Assembly (NCBI GenBank): GCA_023441105.1
Contig: JAEZQX010000559.1
Location: forward strand, 26,029-90,028
Origin: Pseudomonadota bacterium
GTDB lineage: Bacteria; Pseudomonadota; Gammaproteobacteria; Burkholderiales; Burkholderiaceae
Length of the DNA stretch: 64,000 bases
Direction of reading: 5' to 3'
A program made the translations under genes and the position numbers. Numbering within the stretch: position 1 is the stretch's first letter; each line of letters starts with the position of its first letter. Below the pieces are notes generated by a model. That model worked only from the letters and a program-made list of their open reading frames with translations, had not been told where the DNA came from and made no database searches. This document shows, one piece after another, positions 52,601 through 59,376 of the stretch.

Positions 52601-54158
52601 GTGCATGCCACTCCATCGCCTCGCGGCCGATCTGCTTGATCATGTGCAGCCGCTGCTTCGCCTCGTCGCCGCTGACCGCCCGGTTCATGAAGTCCCAGTG
52701 CCGGAACAGCGCCTCGTGCGCAACCTCGATCTGGCGCCGCGGCTCGCCGCCGAACGAGCGCAACAGCCCGGCCTCGACGAAGCGGCGCTCGACTTCGACG
52801 ATGTCGGCGCGCGCACCCGGAAATCGTCCCTCCAGCACGGTCATCAGCTCGCCGCAATTGCGCCGTCGCCGCAGCGGCTCCTCGAAGTTCTCGTCGAGCA
52901 GCACCAGCTCGTTCAGCAGCCGCTCGCAGATCGCCTTCTGCCGGTCGCTGAGCTGCTGGAAGATTTCCTCCGCGACGGTGCCGAGCGCGCGCTGCACGTC
53001 GGGCAGGGCATCGACCATGGGCTGCGTGATCAGGTCGAGCGGCTGCCCGGTATCCGGATCCTTCGGCCGGGTATCCCACAGCCTGCGCAGGGCGAACTGC
53101 AGCAACGGCAGGCCGTTGGCGAGGCCCGCCGTCTGGCTCGCCAGGGAATCGACGATGGTCGGCGGCACGAACCGCAGGCCGACGGTCTGGGCGGGCCGGG
53201 CTATCGCGCGCCGGATCTCCTCGAAGGTGAGGGCGGTGATCAGCTCGGAGTTTCCCTCGCTCACCAGCCGCGCATAGAGCGGGCGGGTCGCGTTGTTGTT
53301 GTCGAAGCGCGCGAGATGGTCGGAACGCAGCGTCAGCAGGACCCGGCACTCCAAGCCGGCGCCTGCTGCCGGCGCTGCGGTCAAGGCGAGCAGCACCCGT
53401 GCATAAGTGGCGCGTTGCAACTCGTCGGCGCAGAGCGTGAACAGCTCCTCGAACTGGTCCACCACCAGCATCATCGGGCGGTTGCCGCAGGCCTGGGCGA
53501 TGATCGCCGGCGCTTCGTCGGGCTTGCCGGCGAGGGCGCTGGCCAGCGCGGCGGCTGCCGCCGTCGCCCCGTTGCCGGCGGCAATCGCCTGCGCCAGCGA
53601 TTCGATCGGCGCAGCGCCCGGCGTGAACTCGGGCGGGAAGAACCAGTCCGGATGCAATCGTTGCAGCTCCGGTCGCACCCCCGCCAGTGCAAGCGAGGAC
53701 TTGCCGGAGCCCGAGGGGCCGATCACCAGCAGCACGCGGCGAGCTTCCAGGCGGCGGGCGTAGCGCTCGCTCAGCTGGTCGCGGCCTTCGAAGCGATCCT
53801 TGCGATCCTGGCGATAGGCGTCCAGGCCCGGATAGGGGCATTCGGTATCGAGCACGACGCCGGCAGTCGGATCGAAGCTTGCCAGCTCGTCGACGCCGTC
53901 GAGCAGATGGCCGACATCGCTCAGCCGCGAGTTCCATTCGTCGACCAGTGCGCGCATCGCGCGGCGTTCAGGCGAGCCGTTGGGCAGGTAGCGGCCGTGG
54001 GTCACGCACTTGCGCAGCCAGCGGCGGATGCGCATGGCGAATGCCGCCCCTTCGCGCGAGTGCGGCGACCGCGTCTCCAGCGCCTGGAACGCCTGCAGGT
54101 GCTCCGCCGATTCGGCCAGGAACTCGTCCAGGCGCTTGAGCGACTTGATCTCCATCAT
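49602..54158 (-). CDS. STAND-family NTPase (nSTAND1 type) with TM helix and C-terminal propeller
   Basis: A 1518-residue protein and by far the largest here. Residues 1-100 are helical, perhaps an effector-associated adaptor. CPYPGLDAYRQD at 107 starts the nSTAND1 module: Walker A GPSGSGKSS (147-155), Walker B MMLVVDQFEELF (229-240), sensor RSD near 279, then a winged-helix arm region to about 540. A single transmembrane helix lies at 577-601. Residues 620-1480 show repeated WD40/PQQ-like blades (LSPDGKRIAWIE; FSPDGDRLVWGTTTGALSRW). The start is ATG 54158; the DUF4062 gene's TGA overlaps it (ATGA). The propeller probably senses a target; ATP binding would switch the effectors. Confidence 0.9.
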   Translation of the reverse strand: MMEIKSLKRLDEFLAESAEHLQAFQALETRSPHSREGAAFAMRIRRWLRKCVTHGRYLPNGSPERRAMRALVDEWNSRLSDVGHLLDGVDELASFDPTAGVVLDTECPYPGLDAYRQDRKDRFEGRDQLSERYARRLEARRVLLVIGPSGSGKSSLALAGVRPELQRLHPDWFFPPEFTPGAAPIESLAQAIAAGNGATAAAAALASALAGKPDEAPAIIAQACGNRPMMLVVDQFEELFTLCADELQRATYARVLLALTAAPAAGAGLECRVLLTLRSDHLARFDNNNATRPLYARLVSEGNSELITALTFEEIRRAIARPAQTVGLRFVPPTIVDSLASQTAGLANGLPLLQFALRRLWDTRPKDPDTGQPLDLITQPMVDALPDVQRALGTVAEEIFQQLSDRQKAICERLLNELVLLDENFEEPLRRRRNCGELMTVLEGRFPGARADIVEVERRFVEAGLLRSFGGEPRRQIEVAHEALFRHWDFMNRAVSGDEAKQRLHMIKQIGREAMEWHAHGRREDFLKQRGEPLQAARRYLDEGWLAESESATYVRACSERDKFLAAAIRSKERQKWLATSALVLGLVALFVTGALVSAVYLGGREGNTRLAAIASLSDRQPSWDALDVAFSLASSGSDEYLFALGHAVERMDDAWILGRRDSPLHPLGDGAGLMQFTRDGLLVYLVDEQATPMSQGIAIATSMKDERLTQVQLGPRIAAGPHRGSHLLVVASLPPGQRRFYRIRPYLLDPVAGTARAVEAGGARDEEAGDALPQAEENLSRMRVHPDGNRVIWTAFNERAATSRIHELRLLDNGHYAIGLLEDRAATAGTSKAGAATAVAYLARPGSTSASAAGSAAGSAAGSASGPANQPGSPAPAGFELVTGRQNGAIYCGGRRLAVQPRRRQEAVEREDTTPVRNIVSAAAADVFVAVKAPGGQVLAGSCGGDDGSGGGASGAGGGLRSFPFFSPDAGSLQLRLVRSGTDDDSQQEWIVSYFDADRQQRCHTFDPDSRRIRWWQCNGAHAIGRSALITTEGDQLVIERSDIAAVRRYPIEELARTGKQVIARQAGESTLRWRSRGEASAGKAGDADAPPWQADGSNLHAIAAREILDAALSPDGKRIAWIERPGPLPLPGDDEAGRQAPPPPRIGAMTRGSDLAEYRAPPQEGIAQAVAINDDGIVASVQAPAGHSGLDNSKILKLSSGAAPVDIPAEDGGVECLAFSPDGDRLVWGTTTGALSRWAWQVPEARPQRLARDDTADGASRRAVTACAIADDGDVAAGYADGAVLHFPFDAGAARSSAQPARARATDLTARLVYRFQSAIKDVRIDPPGQPRRLVALGDWQLNNCVHAGLPGQAVRAWSLNLPEQQRSIAVSVACFPNAAIAALGPWQKDSRCLTSGGDDTPATAPSSAASPAASPAASPAGRIGLCLVTAHGSRWHPCPACGDGSESRQAIFDRALAAAPPKGARRLDDEDLESRFGFKLYFWSRILPRGDFWRRFMPDYAFRQQPAPAATQQDR
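49889..49926. repeat. short GGCGGGCGACGC tandem repeat
   Basis: About three copies of a 12-base unit inside the NTPase gene, encoding an Ala/Ser/Pro linker (SPAASPAAS). A second array of a 12-base CTGCCGCAGACC unit lies at about 51564-51606 and encodes an Ala/Ser/Gly linker between blades. Confidence 0.6.
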
Positions 54159-55771
54159 CCGCCTGCGGATCCGACGCCGGCATCGGCCGTGGCGACGTCG
54201 ACGGCTACCCCGGCCAGCGCGAGTTGCTCGAACACCTTCTCGAGCTGCACCACCCGGTCCATCAGGCGCTCGACCACGCCGAGGACCCGCTTGTCGACGA
54301 TGTAGAAGCTGTTGTCGAAGGCGCTGCGCACGCGATCGAAGCCTTCGGCATCGACCCGGTCGCCGATCGCCTGCAGCTTGCCCAGAAACTGCTGCAGGCT
54401 GGTGGTGAGCTCGGCATCGAGGTTGGGGTCCGCGTCGAGCTTCTCCACGCTCTCCGCGGCGAGGCGCTGCAGCGCCTTGCCGTAGGTTTCGAAGAATTCC
54501 TTCAGCCGGTCCTCGTAGCGATCGGGTGCCAGTGCCTGCTTGTCGACCTCCCGCGTCATCTCGTCGTGCAGGTCCTGCCATTCGGCGTGGGCCTTGAGCG
54601 CCTTGAGCAGGCGCCGCTTGTTGAGGCTCAGCTTGCCGATCTCCTCGGAGAGCACCGCCTGCTCATCCGGCTTGAGATGCTCCTCGCGGCGTGCCTTGTC
54701 GAGGCTGGAGAGCAGCGCCTCGTGCAGCCCGTCGAAGGCGTCCTGCTCGTCGTACATCTTGGCGTTGGCACAGCGGAATGCCTTCTGCGCGATGCGGGCG
54801 AAGCGGTCGAAGCCTTCGGTGAAGGTACCCAGATCCGGCTCGCTGTCCGGCGCGGCTTCGTGGAACGGGTCGAGGGCCGACTCGCGGGTGGCGAGCGCAC
54901 CCACCAGCTCCAGCAGCTGCGGCGCATCGGCTGCATCGAGCGTGGCGCTGTCGCCGGCGATGCTCTGCAGCAGCTTGCCGGCCTGCAGCCTGACTTCCGT
55001 CAGCCGCCGCTCGTTGCCCCGGCTCAGTTGCGCCTCGCCGGCCCACACCGGCAGCACGCCGTCGCGGATCGGCTTGATCACGAACGCCAGCAGGTCGTGC
55101 AGCGCGTCGTGGATTTTCTTGCAGTGATTCAGCGTCCGGATGCTCGCCATGCAGGCCATGAAGGCCGGCCGCACCTTGATGATCAGCAACGCGAGCTGCG
55201 AGCCCGGCTCGATCACCGGCAGCAGGTCGTCGACGTTGCGCCACAGGGTCTTGCGGACCAGGTCCTCGAAATGCTCGATGTCCTTGAAGTACGAGAGGAA
55301 GTGGGAGGAGCCGAGCTTGCCGCGAAACTCCCGCAGCTTCGCCTGTTGCTCCGGCGACTGGTCGACAAACCAGGCGACGAGATTTTCCTCGCCGCCTGCC
55401 GGGCGATAGGCGGTGGCCGTGCCTTTCTCGCCTGCCATGAACACGAAGACCTTCTTGTTCATCGCGACCGAGAAGTTGTACTCCCACTCGGTCACGCTCA
55501 GGCCGGCACTGCTGCCGTCCGCCATGATCGTGCCGTAGTTCCAGCCGATGATCAGGATGACCCAGTCGGATTCCGACACCCATTGCCGCGAGACCGCCAT
55601 CGCGCCCGCAAGGCTGCCGTCCTGCACCGCCTGCTCCATCGAGCGCTCGACGATCTCGCGCCGGCCCTGCTGGACGTCGCGCAGCTCCGCGATCACCGCT
55701 TGCGCCCGCTGGCGGTACTGCAGCAGGTCGGCGCGGGTGCTGCTGATGAAGATCGTCAGCGTTCCGGTCAT
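54155..55771 (-). CDS. DUF4062-domain protein with long helical C-terminus
   Basis: A 538-residue protein. The first 90 residues (TLTIFISSTRADLLQYRQRAQAVIAEL) are DUF4062, a TIR-like Rossmann domain found at the head of STAND NTPases and conflict-system proteins. The next segment SESDWVILIIGWNYGTIMADGSSAGLSVTEWEYNFSVAMNKKVFVFM completes that fold. Residues 190-530 are nearly all helix, with coiled-coil-like blocks rich in Glu, Lys and Leu. It overlaps both neighbours (ATGA with the NTPase below; ATGA-type with the radical SAM gene above), so it is tightly coupled. It may be the regulator, or the effector, of the locus. Confidence 0.83.
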   Translation of the reverse strand: MTGTLTIFISSTRADLLQYRQRAQAVIAELRDVQQGRREIVERSMEQAVQDGSLAGAMAVSRQWVSESDWVILIIGWNYGTIMADGSSAGLSVTEWEYNFSVAMNKKVFVFMAGEKGTATAYRPAGGEENLVAWFVDQSPEQQAKLREFRGKLGSSHFLSYFKDIEHFEDLVRKTLWRNVDDLLPVIEPGSQLALLIIKVRPAFMACMASIRTLNHCKKIHDALHDLLAFVIKPIRDGVLPVWAGEAQLSRGNERRLTEVRLQAGKLLQSIAGDSATLDAADAPQLLELVGALATRESALDPFHEAAPDSEPDLGTFTEGFDRFARIAQKAFRCANAKMYDEQDAFDGLHEALLSSLDKARREEHLKPDEQAVLSEEIGKLSLNKRRLLKALKAHAEWQDLHDEMTREVDKQALAPDRYEDRLKEFFETYGKALQRLAAESVEKLDADPNLDAELTTSLQQFLGKLQAIGDRVDAEGFDRVRSAFDNSFYIVDKRVLGVVERLMDRVVQLEKVFEQLALAGVAVDVATADAGVGSAGG

Positions 55772-57096
55772 CCCGCGGCTCCCGCTTCCAGCGACTTCAA
55801 CACCGCCTCGAGCGGGCGCTGGATCATGGTCCGGCAGTAGAGCGTCTCGGTGCTGTCGAGGCTGCCGTTCTCATACAGCTTGTTGGCCGGCGCCCCGCCG
55901 CCGCAGTAGCGGAAGTAGGCGCAGCTCGCCTCGCACCGCTCGATGCCGCGGCGCAGGTCGCTCCACAGCCGCCGGAACGCTCCGCCGGCGGCCGCCTCGA
56001 GGTAGCCGCCTGCCGCGACGTTGCCCATCACGAAGTCGTCGTAGCGCGCGTGACGCTGGCCGAGGAACTCGGGCGAGAAGGAGCAGAACCCGCCATTCCA
56101 GGCGACGGTCACGATGCTGAACGGCACGACCTGGGTGTTCAGCGGCCACGAGCGACCGGCATGTTCGTAGCATGGCGGATCGGCCGCGACGGCCGCCCCT
56201 GCCGCCGCGAGCTCGCGCACGCGATACCTCCCCGCCGAGCGCTGCGCGAGCTCGAGGGTACGATCGAGGAAGGCCGCGTGCTCGGCCTCGTGCGCCGCGA
56301 TGCTCGAAGCGGCGTGCGGACCTTCCACCTCGTCGAAGCTGTAGCCCACTGCCTGCACGTCCGCCGCGGTGAAGAAGGCGTGCAGGTCGTCGGCCCGCGC
56401 CAGCGACTCGCGGCCCAGCACGGCGATCGCGTGCACCGGGATGTCGTGGGCGCGAAGCTGCCGCAGGCCGTGCATCGCGCGGGCATGCGTGCCGGCGCCG
56501 GTGCGGCTGCGCCGATGGCGATCGTGCAGGTCTGCCGGGCCGTCGATGCTGATGCCGACCCGGACACGATGGCGGGCCAGGAACTCGCACCAGCGGTCGT
56601 CGACCAGCGTGCCGTTGGTCTGGAAGGCGTGGGTGACGCGGCAGCGCGTGTTGTCGCCGGTTGCGCCGGCGGCGGAGCGGTAGTCCTCGGCAAGGGCGGC
56701 GGCGACGGCGGCGAAGGCGTGCTCGTAATAGTCGGGCGGCAGGACCAGCGGCTCGCCGGCATGCCACGCAATGGTCAGCTCGGGGCCCAGCAGGCCGTCT
56801 TCGACCAGCCGTCGCACCGCGAGCCGGATCGTCGCCGGCGACATGCGCGCGCGACTGTCACGATCGGGCAGGTAGCAGTAGTCGCAGTCGAGGTTGCAGA
56901 AGGGCGTCGGTTGCAGCACCAGCAGACGGGTCTGCAACCGTGGCGAGAAATCGCCCGGCAGGATCCGCAGTTCCGCCTGGAAGTCCGCCTGGCCGTCCGG
57001 CTGTGGGTCCGGCTGTGCGTCCGGCCGCAGCGCCGCTCGACCCCGCGCAAGCCCTTGTGCCGCGCGGAACAGCCGGATGGGAACGGCGGGCTGCAT
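55768..57096 (-). CDS. radical SAM/SPASM peptide maturase, GrrM/OscB-like cyclophane-forming type
   Basis: A 442-residue radical SAM enzyme. The [4Fe-4S]-SAM motif is Cys67-x3-Cys71-x2-Cys74 (FCNLDCDYCYL), then WHAGEPLVLPPDYY and FQTNGTLVDDRWCEFL, typical of peptide-modifying members. The C-terminal SPASM region has Cys388-x3-Cys392-x5-Cys398-x22-Cys421 (CEASCAYFRYCGGGAPANK...TETLYC) for auxiliary clusters; CGGG-x-x-NK and the TE-x-x-YC pattern recall GrrM/OscB-type maturases that make three-residue cyclophanes. The start follows the Trp-rich precursor by 13 bases, and its stop overlaps the DUF4062 gene. It most likely crosslinks that precursor. Confidence 0.88.
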   Translation of the reverse strand: MQPAVPIRLFRAAQGLARGRAALRPDAQPDPQPDGQADFQAELRILPGDFSPRLQTRLLVLQPTPFCNLDCDYCYLPDRDSRARMSPATIRLAVRRLVEDGLLGPELTIAWHAGEPLVLPPDYYEHAFAAVAAALAEDYRSAAGATGDNTRCRVTHAFQTNGTLVDDRWCEFLARHRVRVGISIDGPADLHDRHRRSRTGAGTHARAMHGLRQLRAHDIPVHAIAVLGRESLARADDLHAFFTAADVQAVGYSFDEVEGPHAASSIAAHEAEHAAFLDRTLELAQRSAGRYRVRELAAAGAAVAADPPCYEHAGRSWPLNTQVVPFSIVTVAWNGGFCSFSPEFLGQRHARYDDFVMGNVAAGGYLEAAAGGAFRRLWSDLRRGIERCEASCAYFRYCGGGAPANKLYENGSLDSTETLYCRTMIQRPLEAVLKSLEAGAAG

Positions 57097-57109
57097 GTCA
57101 CGGCCGCGG

Positions 57110-57412
57110 CTACTGGTTGAACCAGTTGGGCCAGTTGCCCCAGTTGCGCCAGTCGGGGTCGTTGAGCCACTGTGCGAGGAGGCTCGCCGTCGGGGACCCA
57201 GGGCCGGGAGGATTGGCGAGCACCTGCCGGGCGGCCTTGACCCGCGCCTCCAGCAGGGCGGCAGCTGCGGCCGTGTCCGTGCCGGGGGCCGCCGGGGAAG
57301 CGTTCGAGAGCCCGAGGAATCCGAGAAGCCAGAATATTCCGCGAAACCCGTGAAACCCGCGCCGTCCGCCCCGGGTTTCCGGCGCGAACCTCAAGGAGCC
57401 TGGTGCAGACAT
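57110..57412 (-). CDS. Trp-rich RiPP precursor peptide with five W-x-N motifs
   Basis: A 100-residue protein with no family recognised by name. The C-terminal 20 residues contain five Trp-x-Asn triplets: WLN (82-84), WRN (88-90), WGN (91-93), WPN (94-96), WFN (97-99). W-x-N is a documented substrate for three-residue cyclophane formation by radical SAM/SPASM enzymes, and such an enzyme is the next gene. Residues 46-75 (AAAAALLEARVKAARQVLA) are a helical leader; residues 22-42 are hydrophobic (GIFWLLGFLGLSNASPA) and look like a signal or membrane anchor. GGGGAGG lies just before the ATG. First gene of the operon ending at 49602. Confidence 0.85.
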   Translation of the reverse strand: MSAPGSLRFAPETRGGRRGFHGFRGIFWLLGFLGLSNASPAAPGTDTAAAAALLEARVKAARQVLANPPGPGSPTASLLAQWLNDPDWRNWGNWPNWFNQ

Positions 57413-57439
57413 GGCCTCCCCTTGGGGAACAACGAGCCG

Positions 57440-57469
57440 ATTCTATGAACCGATCCGAAGCAATTGCAA
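57440..57469 (-). promoter_or_regulatory. sigma-70-like promoter of the RiPP operon
   Basis: On the minus strand TTGCAA (57464-57469), an 18-base spacer and TAGAAT (57440-57445) make a good promoter 28 bases before the precursor start. The region is AT-rich compared with its surroundings. It is back-to-back with the heat-shock promoter. Confidence 0.5.
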
Positions 57470-57554
57470 TAGTGCTTTCCGGTGCTGATGCGAAGCAGCA
57501 CTGCCTTTTGCGATTGCACACATTTGCGGACGCATTTCTGGATCAAACCCGACT

Positions 57555-57582
57555 CTTGAAAATCCGTGGCCGGCCACTATTT
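57555..57582 (+). promoter_or_regulatory. sigma-32 (heat-shock) type promoter
   Basis: CTTGAAA (57555-57561), 12 bases, then CCACTATT (57574-57581) is close to the CTTGAAA/CCCCATNT consensus of RpoH promoters, 68 bases before the first Hsp20 start. Heat induction of the pair is expected. Confidence 0.6.
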
Positions 57583-57649
57583 CCTGACCGGACGCCGGCA
57601 GCGGCTTTCGGTCGAGCGGCGCCGATTTCCAAGAAGGAGGGAAATTGCC

Positions 57650-58102
57650 ATGTCCATGTACCAGTCATTGCTGAACTTTCCCGGTGGCCTGTTCGGCGAA
57701 TTCGATCGCCTGCGCCGCCAGCTGGACGACGTCTACGACAGCGTCGGGATGCCGACCAGCATCCGTGCGGTCGCACCCGGGGCATACCCGGCCGTCAACA
57801 TCGGCATGACGCCGACCAGCATCGAGGTGTACGTATTCGCGCCGGGGCTGAAGGCCGACAACATCGATGTCACGGTGGACCGCGGCGTGCTGTCGATCTC
57901 CGGCGAACGCGAGGCGCCGCAGGAAGCCGGGAAGGCCACGGCCTACACCCAGGAGCGGCTGTACGGCAGCTTCAGGCGCGCATTGAGTCTCCCGGAGGAT
58001 GCCGATCCCGAGCGCATCGACGCCCGCTACCAGGACGGCCTGCTGCAGGTGAGCGTCTCGCGCAGGGAGGCGATGCAGCCCAAGCGGATCGCGGTCAACT
58101 GA
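57650..58102 (+). CDS. Hsp20/alpha-crystallin small heat-shock protein (1 of 2)
   Basis: A 150-residue small heat-shock chaperone starting at ATG 57650 behind AAGGAGGGA. The alpha-crystallin domain spans residues 45-140 (YPAVNIGMTPTSIEVYVFAPGLKADNIDVTVDRGVLSISGER; FRRALSLPEDADPERIDARYQDGLLQVSV), and the C-terminal KRIAV matches the I-x-I/V anchor. It holds unfolded proteins under stress. The second copy follows 23 bases later. Confidence 0.93.
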   Translation: MSMYQSLLNFPGGLFGEFDRLRRQLDDVYDSVGMPTSIRAVAPGAYPAVNIGMTPTSIEVYVFAPGLKADNIDVTVDRGVLSISGEREAPQEAGKATAYTQERLYGSFRRALSLPEDADPERIDARYQDGLLQVSVSRREAMQPKRIAVN

Positions 58103-58125
58103 ATCAAAGAGCGGAGGTAACCACA

Positions 58126-58581
58126 ATGGCAACCGAAACATCCAACGACCGCCAGATGACCAATCGGCAATCGGCGGGTGGCGGACAGTCCGGCGGCAGC
58201 CAGCCGCGAGTCCAGGAGGGCGGCCGCCAATCGGCCGGCCGGGAAGAGAACCGCGCGATGCTGCCGCGCTGCGATGTACTCGAGGACAGCCAAGGCATCA
58301 CGCTGCTGGCCGACCTTCCGGGTGTCTCCCGCGAGCGGCTCGAGCTCAAGGTCGATGGCGACAACCTGACCATCGAAGGCGTGGTCTCCACGGCGATGCC
58401 ACAGCAGATGGAGGCGACCTACGTCGAGGTGCGGGTGCCGCGCTATCGGCGCGCCTTCACGCTCAGCCGCGAGCTCGACAGCGAGAAGATCGAGGCCAAC
58501 CTCGCCGACGGTGTGCTGACGCTGCGGATTCCGAAGAAGGCCCACGCCCAGCCGAGGAAGATCGCAGTGCAGGGAGGGTGA
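58126..58581 (+). CDS. Hsp20/alpha-crystallin small heat-shock protein (2 of 2)
   Basis: A 151-residue small heat-shock chaperone with GCGGAGGTAACC upstream. A Gln/Gly/Ser-rich disordered N-terminus (residues 1-38) precedes the alpha-crystallin domain (LPRCDVLEDSQGITLLADLPGVSRERLELKVDGDNLTIEG; RAFTLSRELDSEKIEANLADGVLTLRIPK), and RKIAVQ is the C-terminal anchor. Divergent in sequence from copy 1, so the pair probably forms hetero-oligomers, as with IbpA and IbpB. Confidence 0.93.
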   Translation: MATETSNDRQMTNRQSAGGGQSGGSQPRVQEGGRQSAGREENRAMLPRCDVLEDSQGITLLADLPGVSRERLELKVDGDNLTIEGVVSTAMPQQMEATYVEVRVPRYRRAFTLSRELDSEKIEANLADGVLTLRIPKKAHAQPRKIAVQGG

Positions 58582-58595
58582 GGCAGATGCAGCAG

Positions 58596-58624
58596 CGGCC
58601 GGCGCTCGTCGAGGGCGCCGGCCG
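58596..58624 (+). terminator. hairpin terminator after the Hsp20 pair
   Basis: CGGCCGGCGC and GCGCCGGCCG form a perfect ten-base stem with a nine-base loop (58606-58614), followed by GGTTTCC. It ends the Hsp20 operon and also separates the convergent toxin gene. The T-run is short. Confidence 0.6.
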
Positions 58625-58651
58625 GGTTTCCGGCAGACGCCCTCGACAGTC

Positions 58652-59068
58652 TTACTTCGGTACGATGACCGGAGGGGCGAGGGCTAACTTCCTGGCTCGC
58701 CTGCCGAATCGCTTGTCGTCGAACGAGGCGACGCTGCGGCAGGCACGATAGCTGGAATGATGCAGGGCATCCGCAAAGTCAAGGCCGGCGCTGCAGTTGG
58801 AGACTGCCTGCTCGACATTGAAACGGTCTTCGACGGTGACGTGCGGTAGTGCGAGCAAGTGGCGAAGGACCGACATTGCCTGGTCGGGGCTGAAGTCGTA
58901 GTAGCCGCGCATCACCCACTCCAGCTCCAAGACCACCGTCTTGCATAGCATCAGAGGTTGACCCGAATCGATGAGGCTCCGGGCGGCAAGACGCTGACGC
59001 TGTGCCTCCTCATCCGCCGCGTCATCGATGTAGTAGCGGGCGAGGACGTTCGTGTCCAGACCGATCAT
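58652..59068 (-). CDS. PIN-domain toxin, VapC-type
   Basis: A 138-residue PIN-domain ribonuclease. The acidic metal site is visible: Asp in MIGLDTNVLARYY, Glu in VVLELEWVM, Asp in LDFADALH and Asp in SFDDKRFGRR. VapC toxins cleave tRNA or rRNA when free. The start ATG 59068 overlaps the antitoxin stop (ATGA); a longer frame to 59305 is a shadow over the antitoxin. Second gene of a toxin-antitoxin operon. Confidence 0.92.
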   Translation of the reverse strand: MIGLDTNVLARYYIDDAADEEAQRQRLAARSLIDSGQPLMLCKTVVLELEWVMRGYYDFSPDQAMSVLRHLLALPHVTVEDRFNVEQAVSNCSAGLDFADALHHSSYRACRSVASFDDKRFGRRARKLALAPPVIVPK

Positions 59069-59298
59069 TTCTTGATGAGCTTGGCCGGATCGAAGTCGGG
59101 AGCGATCGCCTTCCTGCGACTCTTGAGCATGCCGAAGGCGCTCTTTGGCGCGGAAGAGGGCGAGCTTTCGACACGCATCTGGATGTGATCGCCCACCAGT
59201 TGGAACCCGATGCGCGTGCCCTGCCGGATTCCCAGCTCCTGTCTCAGCGCCTTCGGTATCGTTACCTGCCCCTTGCTGGTCACGGAAGTGGTTTCCAT
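59065..59298 (-). CDS. AbrB/MazE-like (VapB) antitoxin
   Basis: A 77-residue antitoxin. The swapped-hairpin AbrB DNA-binding domain is clear: TTSVTSKGQVTIPKALRQELGIRQGTRIGFQLVGDHIQMR. The C-terminal tail (APKSAFGMLKSRRKAIAPDFDPAKLIKK) would wrap the PIN toxin and block it. It likely represses its own promoter through the palindrome at 59312. Confidence 0.93.
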   Translation of the reverse strand: METTSVTSKGQVTIPKALRQELGIRQGTRIGFQLVGDHIQMRVESSPSSAPKSAFGMLKSRRKAIAPDFDPAKLIKK

Positions 59299-59311
59299 TG
59301 CTCACTCCAGA

Positions 59312-59328
59312 GTATTACTTGGTAATAC
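59312..59328. promoter_or_regulatory. palindromic operator of the toxin-antitoxin operon
   Basis: GTATTAC-TTG-GTAATAC is a perfect seven-base inverted repeat 14 bases before the antitoxin start. Its arms also resemble -10 boxes. This is the usual place for AbrB-type autoregulation. Confidence 0.6.
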
Positions 59329-59376
59329 TAGCAGAGATTTCACCGGATGTCGCACCTGGACCATTCTGAACGGGGG

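Noticed and set aside
49572..54158. two separate genes for NTPase and propeller
   Set aside because: The frame is continuous from 54158 to 49602 with a membrane helix and linkers between the parts; no internal start with a ribosome-binding site was seen.
58652..59305. 217-residue toxin starting at 59305
   Set aside because: The first 79 residues are the antitoxin gene in another frame; ATG 59068 with the ATGA overlap gives a normal-length PIN toxin.
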